From an uncultured Opitutia bacterium (lineage in GTDB: Bacteria; Verrucomicrobiota; Verrucomicrobiia; Opitutales; Opitutaceae): a DNA stretch of 64,000 bases. The notes under the pieces were generated by a model. That model had not been told where the DNA came from, did not search any database, and saw only the letters and a program-made list of their open reading frames with translations. Shown here piece by piece: positions 1 through 10,015 of this stretch. The stretch is from assembly GCA_903834135.1 (NCBI GenBank), contig CAILHZ010000020.1, positions 1 to 64,000 on the forward strand. Direction: 5' to 3'. The translations under genes and the position numbers were made by a program. How positions within the stretch are numbered: position 1 is the stretch's first letter; each line of letters starts with the position of its first letter.

Positions 1-25
1 CTCTAACCAACTGAGCTACATCGGC
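1..25 (-). tRNA. 5' part of a tRNA truncated by the window edge (possibly tRNA-Thr)
   Basis: Reverse complement reads GCCGATG-TA-GCTC-AGTTGGTTA-GAG, a canonical acceptor 5' strand plus D-arm. The anticodon is outside the window; Thr is only a guess from the acceptor sequence. Confidence 0.8.
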
Positions 26-192
26 AGCACGAAAGAGTAAGGAAAAAGCCGCTCAGTGGTACTGTCAAGGTACTAAGCCACTTAGAGAGCCTGTACAGAG
101 CCTAATTGCACCATAGTTTTCTGACTGTACCACTTACTCGCTTAAGATCTGATTTGCACCCAGGATTTAGATGCATGATACTCTGATAATAC

Positions 193-1260
193 ATGAAACT
201 AGGCCTTGGCTTATATCGCCACATGCTCACTCAAGAGAATTTCCGTTTTGCTAAGCAAGCGGGTGCTACCCATATCGTCGCACATCTTGTAGATTATTTC
301 CGTGGGACTTCTCACGGCGCCAAAGATGATCAACCCACTGGTACAGACAGGGGTTGGGGGATTGCAGGTGATCCTGAACTGTGGACACTGCAAGAACTTA
401 TTAACTTACGCCGTAATATTGAAGCCGAAGGACTTAAACTTGAGGCGATAGAAAATTTTGATCCCGCGCACTGGCATGATATTTTACTCAATGGACCTCG
501 CTATCATGAGCAGATTGAAAATGTGAAAACGATTATTCGCAGACTGGGTGAAGCAGGTATTCCTATTATGGGATATAATTTTAGTATCGCAGGAGTCGCA
601 GGACGTGTGACGGGGAATTTTGCTCGTGGCTCAGCACCTTCAGTAGGCATGGATGGTCCTTTAGATAAACCACTTCCAAACGGTATGGTATGGAATATGG
701 TCTACGATGAAAAAGCGCCGCAAGGCACCTTAGATTCCATTACACATGAAGAGTTATGGAAACGTCTCACTCGTTTCTTAAATGAAATTTTACCTGTTGC
801 TGAAAAATCTGGAGTTAAGCTTGCAGCACATCCGGATGATCCGCCGCTTCCAACAATCCGTGGGCAGCCAAGGCTTGTGTATCAGCCTGCACATTATCAA
901 AAGCTCATCGATATTAATACCAGTAAAGCAAATCAGTTAGAATTTTGTATCGGATCTCTTGCTGAAATGACTGAAGGAGATGTCTACGACTCAGTCGATC
1001 AGTACAGTAAACAGGGTCGTTTAGGCTATGTGCATTTCCGTAATGTAAGAGGTAAGGTGCCTACTTATAAGGAAACCTTTATAGATGACGGAGATGTCGA
1101 TATGATGCGTATTCTGACAATCCTTAAGAAGAATAATTTCGATGGCGTTTTAATTCCTGATCATACACCTCAAATGGCGTGTGCGGCACCGTGGCATGCA
1201 GGAATGGCGTATGCTATGGGCTATATGAAAGCTGCTATGAAATCTTTAAATATATCCTAA
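193..1260 (+). CDS. uxuA: Mannonate dehydratase
   Basis: 355 aa with UxuA-like N-terminus, IAGDPELWTLQELINLRRNIEAEGLKLEAIENFDPAHWHDIL, and a C-terminal LIPDHTPQM motif. Confidence 0.93.
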   Translation: MKLGLGLYRHMLTQENFRFAKQAGATHIVAHLVDYFRGTSHGAKDDQPTGTDRGWGIAGDPELWTLQELINLRRNIEAEGLKLEAIENFDPAHWHDILLNGPRYHEQIENVKTIIRRLGEAGIPIMGYNFSIAGVAGRVTGNFARGSAPSVGMDGPLDKPLPNGMVWNMVYDEKAPQGTLDSITHEELWKRLTRFLNEILPVAEKSGVKLAAHPDDPPLPTIRGQPRLVYQPAHYQKLIDINTSKANQLEFCIGSLAEMTEGDVYDSVDQYSKQGRLGYVHFRNVRGKVPTYKETFIDDGDVDMMRILTILKKNNFDGVLIPDHTPQMACAAPWHAGMAYAMGYMKAAMKSLNIS

Positions 1261-2027
1261 TGCATAATTTCCCTGAAGTATTCTCACTTAAAGGTCGCAC
1301 TGTGTTAATTACAGGGGGAGGGACCGGTATTGGTGCTGCGATTGCAAAAAGTATGCATGCAGCGGGAGCTACGGTTATTTTAGTGGGACGTCGTCAAGCA
1401 GAACTATCAGCAGCTGTGAATGAATTAGGTTCACGTGCATACGCAGTATCTCATGACATTACTCAGTTTGATAAAAGTGATAGCTTGATTGAGCTAATCA
1501 CCAAAGAATATGGTCCTATTCACTGCTTAGTGAATAATGCTGGAATTAATTTAAAGAAACCCGCGATTAATACCTCCGTTGAGGAGTTTCAAACAATCCT
1601 ATCGACAAATGTGCTAGCAGCTCACGCTTTAACAAAAGCGGTGGCTCCTCAGATGATTGAACGCAAATCTGGTTCAATACTCTTTATTGCTTCAATGGCC
1701 TCACTCTTTGGTATTCCTCAGGTCGTGGCTTATAGCGCAGCTAAATCAGCTCAGGTAGGTATGGTAAGAACGTTATCAGCAGAACTCTCGTCTCAAGGTA
1801 TTCGAGTCAATGCGATTGCACCTGGCTGGATTGAAACAGCGATGTCAGCAAAAGCGTTTGCTGGAGATCCTGCACGACTGCAAAAAGTTTTGGGACGAAC
1901 ACCGATGGCTAAACTAGGAAAGCCAGAAGACATTGGTTGGGCTGCAGTTTATTTGGCTTCTGAGGCTGCTTCCTTTGTTACTGGCGTAGTATTCCCTGTT
2001 GATGGTGGTGCAAGTATTGGATTCTAA
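1260..2027 (+). CDS. SDR family oxidoreductase, possible fructuronate/mannonate reductase partner of uxuA
   Basis: Rossmann TGGGTGIG, NNAG and YSAAK motifs. Likely start is the ATG at 1260, overlapping the uxuA stop (TAATG); the ORF-track start at 1179 lies inside uxuA. Confidence 0.88.
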   Translation: MHNFPEVFSLKGRTVLITGGGTGIGAAIAKSMHAAGATVILVGRRQAELSAAVNELGSRAYAVSHDITQFDKSDSLIELITKEYGPIHCLVNNAGINLKKPAINTSVEEFQTILSTNVLAAHALTKAVAPQMIERKSGSILFIASMASLFGIPQVVAYSAAKSAQVGMVRTLSAELSSQGIRVNAIAPGWIETAMSAKAFAGDPARLQKVLGRTPMAKLGKPEDIGWAAVYLASEAASFVTGVVFPVDGGASIGF

Positions 2028-2036
2028 GTTAGACTT

Positions 2037-2231
2037 ATGAGTTCACGTCTTCGTAGTAGATTAGCCTTCATTGCCTTAATGCTTTTACTTATTGCAGCTG
2101 TGATTATTTTACCTCGTTTCCTTATTGTGGCAGAGATTGCAGGTAGGGAGTTATTTCTCATGCGCAGCCTAATTTTCCCTGCGGCCTTTATATTCGGCTT
2201 TTTGTATATCACCCGTAAGCGTGGGGAATAA
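2037..2231 (+). CDS. Small two-helix membrane protein, unknown function
   Basis: 64 aa with two hydrophobic segments, immediately downstream of the SDR and ending before a hairpin. Confidence 0.55.
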   Translation: MSSRLRSRLAFIALMLLLIAAVIILPRFLIVAEIAGRELFLMRSLIFPAAFIFGFLYITRKRGE

Positions 2232-2234
2232 AAA

Positions 2235-2256
2235 AGGGGCCCCTTATGGGCCCCAA
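2235..2256. terminator. GC-rich hairpin, putative transcription terminator
   Basis: GGGGCCC CTTAT GGGCCCC palindrome flanked by A/T runs, between the convergent uxuA operon and tRNA-Tyr. Confidence 0.55.
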
Positions 2257-2263
2257 AGTCGTA

Positions 2264-2349
<86 letters not shown>

Positions 2350-2440
2350 AATACGAAGGGGTTAGTCTTCTGGCAGTTACATTAAATTCAAGAGTTTTTT
2401 CACACGACTTACACATCTTGCCTATATTGGGGTATAGTAT

Positions 2441-3907
2441 TTGATCATTTTTAGCCTTATGAACGCAGAAATACGCGATTTTTTAGGAAAAGTGCTCGCA
2501 AGTGGCTATATTGCCCACTTATTCGCGATTGCTGGCTTTCTGCTCGCTTTCTTTCTGGTTGCCCGGCTAATGAGCGAAAAAAGGGCTCCAGCTAACACTT
2601 TTGCATGGTTATTGGTCATTATTTTGGTCCCTTACGTTGGAGTGCCCCTGTATCTGCTGATTGGAGGGCGTAAATTAAGGCGGTTAATTAAACGCAAGAC
2701 TCAGCTTCATCCTGAACTACCTGTAGGTTCTTCCTATCCACGTGTTTTACTGGGTGGGCCAATTGCTCATGCCCTTACTGGCGCAGGTGCTTCACCATCA
2801 GTTCCTGGTAATTCTCTTAAATTATTACTTACTGGTGAGGATGAATTTAATCTCTTGGCTAAGCATATTTTAGAAGCCAAGCATACGATTCATATAACGA
2901 CTTTTATTTTCAAACGAGATGAGACAGGAAAGAAGATTGTAGAACTGCTTGCGCAAAGAGCGCGTGAAGGCGTTAAAGTTAGAGTGCTTCTTGATGCTGT
3001 GGGGTGTCTGATTTCGAGTATGAATTTAATGAATCCTATTCGGGATGCAGGAGGTGAGGTGGGTCGCTTTATGCCTGTAATTCCTTTTTCATCCAGTGGT
3101 TCAGCTAATTTACGTAATCACCGCAAGATTGCTATATTTGATCACGCAACTGCAATTTTAGGCGGCAGAAATATAGCTAAGGAATACATGGGTCCTAGTT
3201 ACTTTAAACAGAGATGGTGTGATCTAGGTGCAGAGATCAAAGGTCCAGCCGCTGCGTTACTAAATGAAGTGTTTATTGCGGATTGGTGTTTCGCGACAAA
3301 GCAAAATCCAGATGCTGTACATAGGGGTATTTCACCTGCTGTTGCTGAATTAGTTGGAGAAAGTGAACTGCAGGTAGTTGCTAGTGGTCCCGATGTTAAA
3401 GGAGATCCACTCTACGAGGGAATTGTAGCCTCCATTCAGGAAGCAGATAAAAATATCACAATAGTTACACCGTATTTTATACCGGATGAAGTGCTTCTAC
3501 GCTCTCTGATTGTGAAAGCTCGTGCAGGAAAAGAAGTCACCTTAATTGTGCCGCTTCACTCAAACCATCCGATCACTGACTTTGCTCGCCGCTATTACAT
3601 GCGGGAACTTAAAAAAGCGGGTGCTAAGATTTTACTTTATCCACGCGGTATGCTTCACGCTAAAGCAATTATTGTGGATGAGCGTGTAGCAGTTTTTGGA
3701 TCAGCAAATTTTGATTTAAGAAGTTTATTTGTAAATTTTGAAGTCTGTGTTTTTTCCTATTCTAAAGCAGATGTGCAGTCATTGAGGACTTGGGCTAATG
3801 AGTTAATGAGTCAGTGCAAAGAAGCTAAACCTGAGAGACGTGGGCGTACACGTTTACTGGGAAGTCTTGCTGAGGATTTAAGCCGCTTACTTGCGCCACT
3901 TCTGTAA
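2441..3907 (+). CDS. cls: Cardiolipin synthase / phospholipase D family protein
   Basis: Two N-terminal TM segments and HRKIAIFDHATAILGGRN / HAKAIIVDERVAVFGSANFDLRS HKD motifs. True start may be the ATG at 2459. Confidence 0.92.
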   Translation: MIIFSLMNAEIRDFLGKVLASGYIAHLFAIAGFLLAFFLVARLMSEKRAPANTFAWLLVIILVPYVGVPLYLLIGGRKLRRLIKRKTQLHPELPVGSSYPRVLLGGPIAHALTGAGASPSVPGNSLKLLLTGEDEFNLLAKHILEAKHTIHITTFIFKRDETGKKIVELLAQRAREGVKVRVLLDAVGCLISSMNLMNPIRDAGGEVGRFMPVIPFSSSGSANLRNHRKIAIFDHATAILGGRNIAKEYMGPSYFKQRWCDLGAEIKGPAAALLNEVFIADWCFATKQNPDAVHRGISPAVAELVGESELQVVASGPDVKGDPLYEGIVASIQEADKNITIVTPYFIPDEVLLRSLIVKARAGKEVTLIVPLHSNHPITDFARRYYMRELKKAGAKILLYPRGMLHAKAIIVDERVAVFGSANFDLRSLFVNFEVCVFSYSKADVQSLRTWANELMSQCKEAKPERRGRTRLLGSLAEDLSRLLAPLL

Positions 3908-3909
3908 GG

Positions 3910-4638
3910 TTAAATTAGGCCCGCATCTCGGAAGCTATAATAACCCCTGCCTAAGGGATCAAGTTCTGCTCTACCTAGGATAACATGGTCAAGAAGGGGT
4001 ATCTGAACAGCTTTAGAGGCATCACGTAGTTGCCGAGTGATATCTAAATCGGCATGACTTGGCCTAGGATCTCCACTGGGATGGTTGTGAGCACAGATAA
4101 CTGCACACGCTGATTCTCGCATCGCTGCACGATAGACCTCGCGTGGATGGGCTAGGGCAGCTGTAGCAATCCCGGATGAAATTTCTACTACACGTAGTAA
4201 TCTGTTTTTTCGATTTAAACAAACAGCCCAGAATTTTTCTACTTTTAGGCCTACTGTATAATTTGCCATGTGCTCAGCAACAAGTGGTGCGCTATCTAAA
4301 GGTTCATACTTCTCGCCGCGGTGCGCGACTACACGGTGAGCTATTTCCATGACTGCCATAAGCTGTAGGGCTTTAACATGGCCTATTCCTTTATGCTTTC
4401 TAAAGTCTGATTCTGACCAGCTAAGTAAAGAGGCAAGAGATCCACTTTGTTCTACTAGGGTATTTGCTAAGGTAATTACATCGTTATCCTTAGTCCCACT
4501 GCTGAGTAAAATAGCGAGTAATTCGGCATCGCTTAAGGCGAGAGCACCGCGCTTATGCATACGATCACGTGGGTGCTCGTTTCTATCTAAGGGACGAATT
4601 TTAGTTGGAAAAATTTTAGGGAATAAGGCGATTTGCAT
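3910..4638 (-). CDS. radC: RadC family (JAB/MPN) protein
   Basis: ALSDAELLAILLSSGT, VKALQLMAVMEIAHRV, ICAHNHPSGDPRPSHADLDITRQL. The ORF opens at 4686, but a minus-strand terminator (4685-4710) abuts it, so the start is probably MQIALFPKIF near 4638. Confidence 0.9.
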   Translation of the reverse strand: MQIALFPKIFPTKIRPLDRNEHPRDRMHKRGALALSDAELLAILLSSGTKDNDVITLANTLVEQSGSLASLLSWSESDFRKHKGIGHVKALQLMAVMEIAHRVVAHRGEKYEPLDSAPLVAEHMANYTVGLKVEKFWAVCLNRKNRLLRVVEISSGIATAALAHPREVYRAAMRESACAVICAHNHPSGDPRPSHADLDITRQLRDASKAVQIPLLDHVILGRAELDPLGRGYYSFRDAGLI

Positions 4639-4684
4639 CACCTCTATAATGGCAACTTCCCAACCTAGCCTCTGTTTGATCCAC

Positions 4685-4710
4685 AAAAAAGGGAGCTTTA
4701 AAAAGCCCCC
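4685..4710 (-). terminator. Rho-independent terminator downstream of the surA-like gene
   Basis: Minus strand GGGGGCTTTTTAAAGCTCCC followed by TTTTTT. Confidence 0.75.
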
Positions 4711-4719
4711 TGTGGTAAA

Positions 4720-5745
4720 TTAGAAGTGTTTTACGTAACCTGTACGTCTAAGACGTTCGAGCCAATGCTCGGTATCAGTTTGAGTCGTTTGAGTCATTAA
4801 GATGTGCTCAATTTGCTCACGTACCTGGTCGAGAGGTTGGATGCCTGCATATTTGCGGTCTTCAACAAAAAGAACAAAACAACCATCTGGCGTCATGATT
4901 GCATCGGTAACGTTGTTTTTCTTTAAAACAAAGATTGGATCAGCAAATTCTGGTTTTAAATCAGTACGTTTCATCCAGCCCCAATCTCCACCTTTGGATC
5001 TCTTGGTATCTTCACTGAGTTCCTTGGCGAGGTCTTCAAATTTTTCTCCCGCATTGAAGCGCGTGATAATAGCTTGAGCACGTGCTCTTAAACCTTCAGC
5101 AGACTCAGTGTCAGTCTTGTTGAGTTGAATCAGACGCAAGTGAATACTGTCTTCCTGGTAAAATTGATCTTTGTTCTCTTTGTAGAATTGTTCGATCTTA
5201 ACAGGACTTACGATACTGACCGACTTTTCCTGCTGCTGACGCATGTAATGATAAATGATATCCTCTTCTATATCCTTACGATATTCCCTCATGGTCATAC
5301 CACGACTGCGTAGGTAAGCTAAAAACTTGGAGCGGTCGTTATCGAATTGGTCACTTAGCATTTCAGCAATACGGTTATCTATGAAGCTTGCTGGAATCTG
5401 CTTTTCGTCTTCTCCCTCTTTGTGCTTACGAAATGCTTTAATGATAAGTACTTTGTCGATTAACTGTTGGATAACGCTATCCTGAAGCTGTTCTAGTCTT
5501 TGATTAAATTCTTGTTCATTACGGGCTTCTTTTTGAAGCTGCGCAACCAGTGGTTGGATTTCATGGCGGACGTCATCCACTGTGATTACTTTTTCCTCAA
5601 CAATGGCTACGATACCATCTGCGTAGCGCAGATTAAGGTTATCGCCTGGTGCGATTGCAGTTTGAGTAGCTTCTGTTTGGGCCAGCACACGGCAGCAGGT
5701 CCCAGCAATGAAGAGAAGTGAGGTACTAAAGCGACGTAGCGTCAT
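4720..5745 (-). CDS. SurA/PpiC-type periplasmic peptidyl-prolyl isomerase
   Basis: Signal peptide; parvulin domain (IHLRLIQLNKTD...FEDLAKELSEDTKRSKGGDWGWMKRTDL). Confidence 0.88.
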   Translation of the reverse strand: MTLRRFSTSLLFIAGTCCRVLAQTEATQTAIAPGDNLNLRYADGIVAIVEEKVITVDDVRHEIQPLVAQLQKEARNEQEFNQRLEQLQDSVIQQLIDKVLIIKAFRKHKEGEDEKQIPASFIDNRIAEMLSDQFDNDRSKFLAYLRSRGMTMREYRKDIEEDIIYHYMRQQQEKSVSIVSPVKIEQFYKENKDQFYQEDSIHLRLIQLNKTDTESAEGLRARAQAIITRFNAGEKFEDLAKELSEDTKRSKGGDWGWMKRTDLKPEFADPIFVLKKNNVTDAIMTPDGCFVLFVEDRKYAGIQPLDQVREQIEHILMTQTTQTDTEHWLERLRRTGYVKHF

Positions 5746-8700
5746 GTATTCGGCAGATTATTAAGGAAACAAACGATCTCTTCCAAACGTAGAAGGGCTT
5801 TCGCTGCGGTCAACCTCGGAAAACGTGAGCCTGGCATGACCCAATCATCCCTACGGCCGCTGTTACGTAAGCACTTCAGTCTGTGAGACTCACATTCGAC
5901 CAGTAAGAGTTTTTTTTGTTCGGCTAAGATTCTTATTTTTGTGGTCAAAATAAGGGCTTTAACTTCGTCACCGTACTTGCCGAATCGGTCTTTAATTTCA
6001 TCTGTAACTTTTTTAAGACCCTCTAAATCAAGTGTTAATGCAAGTTTTCGGTATAGGTCTATTCTTAGTCTAGTCTCCGTTACGTAAGTTGAGGGGATGA
6101 GTGCCTGTATTGGGGTTATCGCAATTGCACCATCTGCTTTGTTCTCAGCGTCTTTTATGGCAGTATAGCCGTCGTCACGTCTACCGGCTGCTTTTTGAGC
6201 ACTATTTATTTTTTCTCCAGTTGAGACAAAATCCAGTTTTACGCTTGCTCGTATGTAGGATGCCGTGGTTTCGCCCTTAAGGCGGGCCACTGATTGTCTT
6301 AAAAGCTGGCAATATAGCTCGAATCCCACTCCCACGATATGCCCACTTTGCTCTGTTCCCAGTAAATTTCCAGCTCCCCTGAGCTCTAAATCGCGCATGG
6401 CTATTCTAAAGCCAGCTCCTAATTGATTATGTTGGCGTAACGCAGATAAGCGTTGGCGAGCAACTTCGAGTAACTTCGTGTGCTTATGTAAAAGTAGGTA
6501 AGCATAGGCTTGATGTTTGAAGCGTCCTACACGTCCCCTTAATTGATAGAGTTGGGATAATCCAAAACGGTCAGCTCCTTCGATGATGATAGTATTACAG
6601 TTAGGAATATCTAGGCCACTCTCGATGATTGTTGTACATACAAGGACCTGATTTTTTCCTGCGACAAATTCAGTCATGACCTGCTCTAAAGCATCAGCAT
6701 CCATTTTTCCGTGACCTATACCAACACTCACCCCAGGAAGTAATTCAGCTAAACGATTCGCAACATTCTGAATCGTTGATACTCGGTTGTGTAGATAGAA
6801 CACTTGCCCACCACGTCTTAATTCATGACGAATTGCGTCCACGACAACTTGCTCATCATAAGTTTTAACAATCGTTTGAATCGGATGCCGATTAGTAGGT
6901 GCAGTTTCAATTACACTTAAATCACGTGCACCAGTAAGTGCTAAATATAAAGTACGAGGAACAGGAGTGGCACTCATGGAGAGTACGTCCACACTTTCTC
7001 TCATACGCTTGAATACTTCTTTATGTTTTACACCAAAGCGCTGCTCTTCATCTATAATCACCAGCCCTAAATCTTTAAACTGAACGTCATCCTGGATTAA
7101 GCGGTGTGTTCCTATTAAGATATCCACTTGCCCAAGTGTTGTTGCTTCAAGAATCAGCTTTTGCTCTTTAGCAGTTTTAAAGCGGCTAATCATTTCAATA
7201 GCGATTGGGTAGCCTGCCATTCGCTCCCTAAATGTATTTAAGTGTTGTTGGGCAAGTACGGTTGTTGGAATGAGTATTGCCACTTGCTTGCCATCTTGAA
7301 CGGCCTTGAAAGCGGCTCGCAGTGCAACTTCAGTTTTTCCAAAACCAACATCTCCACAGATGAGCCTATCCATTGGGCGGTTTCGCTCCATGTCAGCTTT
7401 AGTTTCTGCTATCGCTTTGAGTTGATCGCGTGTTTCAGTGAAAGCAAAAGAGGCTTCGAATTCTCTTTGCCACTCCGTTTCTGAACCAAAACTGTAGCCA
7501 GGTTGTGATTCACGGCGTGCTTGAACGCGTAAGAGTTCTGCTGCGACGTCCAACGTTGCTCGTTCCGCTGCTTGGCGTGCTTTCTCCCATCTTCCAGAGC
7601 CTATTTTCCCAAGTTGGGGACGGATTTTACCTAACCCAACGTAGCGACTTAATAGATGAGATTCAGAGAGTGATACGTGAAGGGTAACGCCTTCTTCAAA
7701 TTCTAAAGAGATCACTTCACGTACGCCCTGAGCGGTATCTAGTTTGGTAAGACCCCTAAAAAGTGCGATCCCATGTTGTAAGTGAACGACAAAATCGCCT
7801 TCTACTAATTCAGCAAAATCAAGGAGTTGATCGACCTGAGCTTTTTGTACACGAGCTCTTTGATCTGTTGCAGCTCGCCTTGGTCTTTGACGTCCTAGGA
7901 TTTCAGTTTCGGTTACAAATATAATTCCTGTCTTTGCCTTAGCGAGGGAGATTTTTTCAGGTAGCTCACTTGCTTTAGTATCTCGGTACTTTATTTTAAA
8001 ACCTTCGTTAAGACCCGCCTGAAGAAATACGGGTTCGATGTGTTTTGTTTTAGAATGCGCCTTAAGAATTTCCCTCATCCTTTGTTCTTCACCACTTTTT
8101 GCTGCAATAAACACTATGCCATAATCTTTATTTTTCCAGATACCCAGTTGCGTGAGAAATTCACTACGTGCACTTTCTTCGGCTTCGAGTCGATCTTGTG
8201 CAACTAATTCATCTCCAGGAAAGTGTCTACTATGGCTTAAGTTTTCAGTATCCCAGACTGTGCTATCACAGGTAGAATCAAAGTACGTGCTTGCTTCATC
8301 TAGATCACCTACAGCGATCAATTCAGCGCATGCTTCAAGGATTGGAGTAGCTCCTTGACCCTCGTCCGGATTAAGTGCTCTAAATTCCTCCTCAAGAGTC
8401 GTGGGCTCAATTAATACACACACGGTTGATTTAGGCAGATAGTCTGCAAGACCAGAGCGTGCAGCATCAAGGCGAACTCGCGGGGAAGCAGATAAAGTAA
8501 TTGTTTCTACAGGATCACCTGAGCGCTGTGTCACAGGATCAAACGTGCGAATGGATTCAATCTCGTCTCCAAAGAAATCCAAACGGTAAGGTCTTACATC
8601 AGTGACTGGATAGACATCAATAATGCCACCTCTGATGGCGTAGTGTCCGGGTGCCTCACACAGCGCTTCGCAGTCATAATCAAGTGTTTGAAGTTCGGTA

Positions 8701-9206
8701 AGTAGACCCGTAAAGGAATGGTGTTTACCTTGATGGAGCGTAAGTTCATGCGCACTAAATTTTTCAAGTGCGGGGACTGCCTGTAAAAGAGCTGAAGGAG
8801 TCGTGATAACAATTAAAGCAGGGGAAGGTTTCCCTTTCTTTTTCGCATCAGAGGCTTCAGGCTTAACATCTGAATGACTAAGTCTGCCTTTAAGTTTAGA
8901 TAGTACATTAAGTCTATCGCTTGATGCTACAAAGGCTTCTCTTAAATCACGTGAATCTGGGATCGATTCTGGGAAGACTAAAATTTCTGCATCAGCCCTA
9001 TCTTTTTTCGCTATCTTAGCTTCTGTCATTGCAGCGTAGAAAAGACGTATGTCTTCACTCATTGCTTCAGCTTGGCGTAAGTCTTCTATAACAATTAATG
9101 AGACTGGCTTTTTACGTTCACTGAGTAATTCAGATACCACAACAGCACGCGCTGCTGGGCATATGCCAGTTAAGCGGTGACGTGTATTTTGAGCGGAGTC
9201 AGACAT
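5742..9206 (-). CDS. mfd: Transcription-repair coupling factor
   Basis: 1154 aa; DFVVHLQHGIALFRGL RID region; DRLICGDVGFGKTEVALRAAFKAV, DEEQRFGVKHKE, MSATPVPRTLYLALTGARDLSVI helicase motifs. Overlaps the PPIase start by 4 bp. Confidence 0.97.
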   Translation of the reverse strand: MSDSAQNTRHRLTGICPAARAVVVSELLSERKKPVSLIVIEDLRQAEAMSEDIRLFYAAMTEAKIAKKDRADAEILVFPESIPDSRDLREAFVASSDRLNVLSKLKGRLSHSDVKPEASDAKKKGKPSPALIVITTPSALLQAVPALEKFSAHELTLHQGKHHSFTGLLTELQTLDYDCEALCEAPGHYAIRGGIIDVYPVTDVRPYRLDFFGDEIESIRTFDPVTQRSGDPVETITLSASPRVRLDAARSGLADYLPKSTVCVLIEPTTLEEEFRALNPDEGQGATPILEACAELIAVGDLDEASTYFDSTCDSTVWDTENLSHSRHFPGDELVAQDRLEAEESARSEFLTQLGIWKNKDYGIVFIAAKSGEEQRMREILKAHSKTKHIEPVFLQAGLNEGFKIKYRDTKASELPEKISLAKAKTGIIFVTETEILGRQRPRRAATDQRARVQKAQVDQLLDFAELVEGDFVVHLQHGIALFRGLTKLDTAQGVREVISLEFEEGVTLHVSLSESHLLSRYVGLGKIRPQLGKIGSGRWEKARQAAERATLDVAAELLRVQARRESQPGYSFGSETEWQREFEASFAFTETRDQLKAIAETKADMERNRPMDRLICGDVGFGKTEVALRAAFKAVQDGKQVAILIPTTVLAQQHLNTFRERMAGYPIAIEMISRFKTAKEQKLILEATTLGQVDILIGTHRLIQDDVQFKDLGLVIIDEEQRFGVKHKEVFKRMRESVDVLSMSATPVPRTLYLALTGARDLSVIETAPTNRHPIQTIVKTYDEQVVVDAIRHELRRGGQVFYLHNRVSTIQNVANRLAELLPGVSVGIGHGKMDADALEQVMTEFVAGKNQVLVCTTIIESGLDIPNCNTIIIEGADRFGLSQLYQLRGRVGRFKHQAYAYLLLHKHTKLLEVARQRLSALRQHNQLGAGFRIAMRDLELRGAGNLLGTEQSGHIVGVGFELYCQLLRQSVARLKGETTASYIRASVKLDFVSTGEKINSAQKAAGRRDDGYTAIKDAENKADGAIAITPIQALIPSTYVTETRLRIDLYRKLALTLDLEGLKKVTDEIKDRFGKYGDEVKALILTTKIRILAEQKKLLLVECESHRLKCLRNSGRRDDWVMPGSRFPRLTAAKALLRLEEIVCFLNNLPNT

Positions 9207-9284
9207 TTAGCTTTTAAATCAAGGCTAAGTCCTCAAGAAAGCAAATATCTACACTCACTTAGCATACGGCTTCTACCTAGTGCT

Positions 9285-9998
9285 TTACTTGGCAATATCA
9301 AACAAGGGCAGTGCTTGGCGAGCGGCTGCTTCTTCAGCAATCTTTTTAGAATGTCCACGCCCACGGCCGAGTTCTTTATCTAATAAGTAAACGGCAACTT
9401 CAAAGGCCTTAGCATGATCTTCACCTTCCTCTAAAATCACCTCATATCTTAAAGCATGATTGCCGTGGATAGGTTGTATAATCTCTTGAAGCCGACCTTT
9501 CGGGTTGTCACGACTACTTGAACCTTCCAGCCGTTGAGCTATATCGCCGTAGAGTGCTACGACAGTTTTTTTAGCAGCCTCAAAACCACCGTCCAAATAA
9601 ACTGCACCAATGAGTGCTTCACAGGCATCCTCAAGAGACGATGCACGGCTGCGACCTCCAGAGGATTCCTCACTTGTACCTAAACGAATGCATGTATCGA
9701 TATTAGCTTCTTTAGCAACTTCTACTAAGAAAGTTCCATTCGTAAGCGATGCTCTACGTTTACTTAAGCCTCCTTCTTGCTCTCCTGGGTATAGTGCAAA
9801 AAGAAGATCAGTCATGATGAGCTGTAAGACAGCGTCTCCTAAAAATTCTAGCCGCTGATTACTGACGGTTACTTCAGCATGATCTGCAAGATAGGAGCGG
9901 TGTGTGAGTGCCTGAGTTAAAAAACGTTGCTCTTTAAATACGTGATCAATGCGTGTTTGAAGCGTTTTAAGCAACTGATCGTAAGTCTTAGTATCCAT
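9285..9998 (-). CDS. rnc: Ribonuclease III
   Basis: NQRLEFLGDAVLQLI, EDACEALIGAVYLDGGF, C-terminal dsRBD. Confidence 0.97.
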   Translation of the reverse strand: MDTKTYDQLLKTLQTRIDHVFKEQRFLTQALTHRSYLADHAEVTVSNQRLEFLGDAVLQLIMTDLLFALYPGEQEGGLSKRRASLTNGTFLVEVAKEANIDTCIRLGTSEESSGGRSRASSLEDACEALIGAVYLDGGFEAAKKTVVALYGDIAQRLEGSSSRDNPKGRLQEIIQPIHGNHALRYEVILEEGEDHAKAFEVAVYLLDKELGRGRGHSKKIAEEAAARQALPLFDIAK

Positions 9999-10015
9999 GA
10001 ATCTTTGAATTAGGA

